Notes under the pieces: model-generated
What the model saw: only the letters and a program-made list of their open reading frames with translations
Databases searched by the model: none
What the model was told of the DNA's origin: nothing
Source: Mycobacterium deserti
GTDB lineage: Bacteria > Actinomycetota > Actinomycetes > Mycobacteriales > Mycobacteriaceae
Assembly (NCBI RefSeq): GCF_025345615.1
Contig: NZ_JAODWD010000002.1
Location: forward strand, 496,001 to 560,000
Direction: 5' to 3'
DNA: 64,000 nucleotides
Shown here: piece by piece, positions 61,799 through 64,000 of the stretch
Layout: every line of letters starts with the position of its first letter
Position numbering within the stretch: the first letter of the stretch is position 1
Position numbers and translations under genes: made by a program

Positions 61799-62301
61799 TC
61801 GTCGTCGTCCTCGATCAAGTGCTGGAACGCCTGCAAATTCTTCAGCGACTCGCCACGCGATACCCGCCACTCCCACTCTTTTTGGATCGAGGTCCGAAAG
61901 CCCAACTCCAACAACGTGTTGAAGTCGTTGTCGACGGCCTCGAGCACCTGACCAAGGACGCGGTCGATCTCGTCGGGCGTGACCGAGGCCAACGACATCC
62001 GGCCGACGAGATAGATGTCACCGACATTGTCGAGCGTGTAGGCCACCCCGTAGAGCCTGCGGTTGCGCTTGAGCAGAAACCGGTAGACGCCCTCGTGATT
62101 CTCGTCGGGCTGGCGGCAGACGAACGCCTCGACCCGCACCGAGTGCTCGCCGATCGACAGGATGGTGTTGGTCTTCAACCGTCGTTCGCCGGGCAGGGCG
62201 ACGACGATGCCCGGCAGCCCGCCGCGAGCGCCCCCGTGCAGCGTGTACTCGAGGCCGTTCTCCTTGCAGGCGTCCTCGATGACCTGTCCGACGTCACTCA
62301 A
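61774..62301 (-). CDS. YbjN-domain protein (Rv0487-like); start uncertain
   Basis: Read from TTG 62301 the product is 175 aa, with the YbjN pattern: LPGERRLKTNTILSIGEHSVRVEAFVCRQPDENHEGVYRFLLKRN and VGDIYLVGRMSLASVTPDEIDRVLGQVL. YbjN proteins resemble type III secretion chaperones; the role is unclear. An ATG at 62326 overlaps the mshA stop (ATGA), as expected for the true start, but its frame ends after ten codons. A one-base frameshift near the 5' end is possible. The C-terminus lies in a 26-bp repeat. Confidence 0.75.
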   Translation of the reverse strand: MSDVGQVIEDACKENGLEYTLHGGARGGLPGIVVALPGERRLKTNTILSIGEHSVRVEAFVCRQPDENHEGVYRFLLKRNRRLYGVAYTLDNVGDIYLVGRMSLASVTPDEIDRVLGQVLEAVDNDFNTLLELGFRTSIQKEWEWRVSRGESLKNLQAFQHLIEDDDEHRGRKEQ

Positions 62302-62322
62302 CGCTCGGCTCCCGCTCGCTGC

Positions 62323-63624
62323 TCATGCCCGAACCCCTCGCCGCATGGAGAACCGGCGCCCGTTTCGGCGCGCCGGTTGGCGCAGTTGCTGCCGGGTGCG
62401 GTACTCGCCGATCGCGCGCCCATAGCTGGCCAGCAGTGCGTCGACGGTGTGCGACCACGAGAAGGTGGCGGCATGCTCGACAGCCTGTTTGCTCATGGTC
62501 TGCGGCCCACGCTCGAGCAGCGCGGTGATGGCCGTGGCCCAGTCGTCGGGATCGTGCCCGTCGACGAGGGTCCCGCTGAACCCGTCGCGGACCGCCACCG
62601 GCAATCCACCGACCGCGGCGGCGACGACCGGGGTCCCGCACGCCTGCGCCTCGACGGCGACAAGGCCGAACGACTCCGAGTAGCTCGGGACCGCGACCAG
62701 GTCGGCGGCCCGGTACACGTTGACCAGTTGGTCACGCGACTGCGGCGGCAGGAACGTCACCCGATCGGCGATACCCAGTTCGTCGGCCAGTCGAACTAAT
62801 CCGTCGGGTGTCGCCAGGCCGCTGCCCGACGGACCGCCCGCAACGAGTACCCGCACGTCGGGGGTTTTGGCCGCCGCGCGCAGCAGCACATCGGGGGCCT
62901 TGAGCGGTTGGATACGTCCGACGAATGCCACCACGTGCTCGTCGAGCGGGACGCCCAGTGCGGCGCGGGCAGCGCGCCGGTCACCGGGAGTGAACGTCTC
63001 GAGGTCGACGCCGGGATGCACGACGTCGATGCGCGACGGGTCGGCGTTGTGCAGTGAAACAAGTTGCTGTGCTTCGTGTTCGGTGTTGGCGATCAGCCGG
63101 TCGGCCTCGTCGACCACCTGCTGCTCGCCGACCGCGCGCAGCGGCGGCTCGGGCGAGTCGCCGTCCGCCAGCGCGGCGTTCTTGACCGCGGCCAACGTGT
63201 GCGCGGTGTGCACCAGCGGAACCGCCCACCGGTCGCGGGCCAACCAGCCGACCTGTCCGGAGAGCCAGTAGTGCGAGTGCACGATGTCGTAATAGCCCGG
63301 CTCATGGGTGGCTTCGGCGCGCAAAACCCCCGCGGTGAAGGCGCACAACTGAGTGGGCAGGTCGTACTTGTCGAGTCCCTCGAAGGGGCCGGCCACCACG
63401 TTGCGCACCAACACACCGGGCGCCACCCGCACGACGGGCTGGTCGGCCGACGTCGTCGCCCTGGTGAAGATCTCCACCTCGACGCCGCGGCGCGCCATCT
63501 GCAGGGCGCTCTGCAGCACGTAGACGTTCATGCCGCCGGCATCGCCGGTGCCCGGTTGCGCGAGCGGTGAGGTATGCACCGACAACACCGCGACGCGTTT
63601 GGGCAGATCCGTGGCTAGGCGCAC
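62323..63624 (-). CDS. mshA: D-inositol-3-phosphate glycosyltransferase (mycothiol synthesis)
   Basis: The 433-aa GT-B enzyme (GT4) has [49 protein letters not shown], and the nucleotide-sugar region [18 protein letters not shown]...[32 protein letters not shown] with its E-x7-E. It joins GlcNAc to inositol-3-phosphate, the first mycothiol step. The start is GTG 63624. It lies 21 bases behind the ROK-family gene. It corresponds to Rv0486. A basic tail ([18 protein letters not shown]) ends it. Confidence 0.96.
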   Translation of the reverse strand: MRLATDLPKRVAVLSVHTSPLAQPGTGDAGGMNVYVLQSALQMARRGVEVEIFTRATTSADQPVVRVAPGVLVRNVVAGPFEGLDKYDLPTQLCAFTAGVLRAEATHEPGYYDIVHSHYWLSGQVGWLARDRWAVPLVHTAHTLAAVKNAALADGDSPEPPLRAVGEQQVVDEADRLIANTEHEAQQLVSLHNADPSRIDVVHPGVDLETFTPGDRRAARAALGVPLDEHVVAFVGRIQPLKAPDVLLRAAAKTPDVRVLVAGGPSGSGLATPDGLVRLADELGIADRVTFLPPQSRDQLVNVYRAADLVAVPSYSESFGLVAVEAQACGTPVVAAAVGGLPVAVRDGFSGTLVDGHDPDDWATAITALLERGPQTMSKQAVEHAATFSWSHTVDALLASYGRAIGEYRTRQQLRQPARRNGRRFSMRRGVRA

Positions 63625-63645
63625 ACAACCATGTCTACACCGTGC

Positions 63646-64000
63646 TCAAGCGGGCACCTCGGACCGACGGGTGCAGCCCGACTTTGCGCTCGCCGGAGAA
63701 GCCCGTCGCATCGCACCGATCGGATCGGCGTACAGGCCGCCGAGGGAGACCACGCCGGCACCGGCCTCCTGTACGCGGTTGCCGAACGCGGTCAGGCGGA
63801 TCTCGCGCCTGGGCATCACCGACCGCTCGGCGTAGGCGGCCTCCATCTGCGCCATGCCTTCGGGGTACTCGGTGAAAGCCTGACCGCCCACCACGAGGTC
63901 GTCGGGGTTGAGCATGTCGCGCAGCAGCGCGACGGCCTCGCCGAGCACCCGCGCTCGCTCGGCCAGAAGGGTCAGCGCCTGCGGATTGCCCTTTCGGGCG
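63646..64000 (-). CDS. ROK-family transcriptional regulator, C-terminal part (continues beyond window)
   Basis: The frame is open to the right edge (ARKGNPQALTLLAERARVLGEAVALLRDMLNPDDLVVGGQAFTEYPEGMAQMEAAYAERSVMPRREIRLTAFGNRVQEAGAGVVSLGGLYADPIGAM). The visible part is the C-terminal end of a ROK protein, where VLGEAVALLRDMLNPDDLVVGG is typical. The place before mshA matches the regulator Rv0485 of M. tuberculosis (recalled). The apparent GTG start at 63948 is internal. The DNA-binding part is not visible. Confidence 0.75.
   Translation of the reverse strand, partial: ARKGNPQALTLLAERARVLGEAVALLRDMLNPDDLVVGGQAFTEYPEGMAQMEAAYAERSVMPRREIRLTAFGNRVQEAGAGVVSLGGLYADPIGAMRRASPASAKSGCTRRSEVPA

Noticed and set aside
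1-64000. tRNA, rRNA, IS elements, prophage
   Set aside because: No cloverleaf, rRNA-like or transposase/integrase sequence was recognised by reading; no tool search was possible.

Overview
The window is chromosomal DNA of a mycobacterium, most likely a free-living rapid grower (Mycolicibacterium type). The base composition is GC-rich, GTG and TTG starts are common, and many neighbouring genes share a 4-base ATGA/GTGA overlap. The core gene order also matches, from memory, the M. tuberculosis interval running backwards from about Rv0540 to Rv0485: menA, the ccsA-resB-ccdA-thioredoxin block, hemL, hemB, hemD, hemC, hemA, serB1, the bS22 gene, proC, regX3-senX3, gpm1 and mshA. No rRNA, tRNA, IS element, prophage or CRISPR array was seen, and no stretch over 300 bases lacks a gene.

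Positions 1-16.6 kb. The end of a membrane protein is followed by a beta-propeller lipoprotein, a three-gene operon (glycosyltransferase, DUF2064 protein, methyltransferase), an OmpR-type two-component system, and two tandem hydrolase/adenylate cyclase paralogues. Next come a deazaflavin-type oxidoreductase behind a perfect 16-bp palindrome, a nitronate monooxygenase, an alpha/beta hydrolase, an epimerase, MTA phosphorylase and MenA. A TetR/DUF1214 pair is divergent from a sulfotransferase. Two copies of a 55-bp palindromic repeat sit at the 3' ends of the oxidoreductase gene and menA.

Positions 16.6-31.6 kb. A stand-alone ClpC-like N-domain protein is co-transcribed with a small HTH protein behind a promoter buried in an inverted repeat. 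A six-gene MoxR/DUF58/VWA operon, an aminotransferase, a DUF4229 protein and a MinD-like ATPase follow. The system II cytochrome c biogenesis genes (ccsA, resB, ccdA and a thioredoxin-like lipoprotein) then run into a phosphatase-like gene and hemL.

Positions 31.6-50.4 kb. A cytochrome P450, a PNPOx-like protein, a TetR/DUF2236 pair and four small membrane proteins lead into the haem operon hemA-hemC-hemD-hemB. After this come serB1, a HadA-like dehydratase, an acyltransferase, an atypical epimerase, ribosomal protein bS22, an excisionase-type HTH, proC and lipid or sugar enzymes.

Positions 50.4-64 kb. Between the Ppx/GppA gene and the DUF3109 gene, which are neighbours in M. tuberculosis, lies a 6.4-kb cassette: prpB-like, prpD-like, a GntR regulator and a tripartite tricarboxylate transporter. 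It looks like a regulated carboxylate-use unit. The window ends with regX3-senX3, gpm1, a YbjN protein, mshA and a ROK-family gene that runs off the edge. Repeats inside or beside genes (hemA, the MinD-like gene, tetR, the YbjN gene) and the HTH/ClpN module are the most unusual items. M. tuberculosis names are recalled, not searched.
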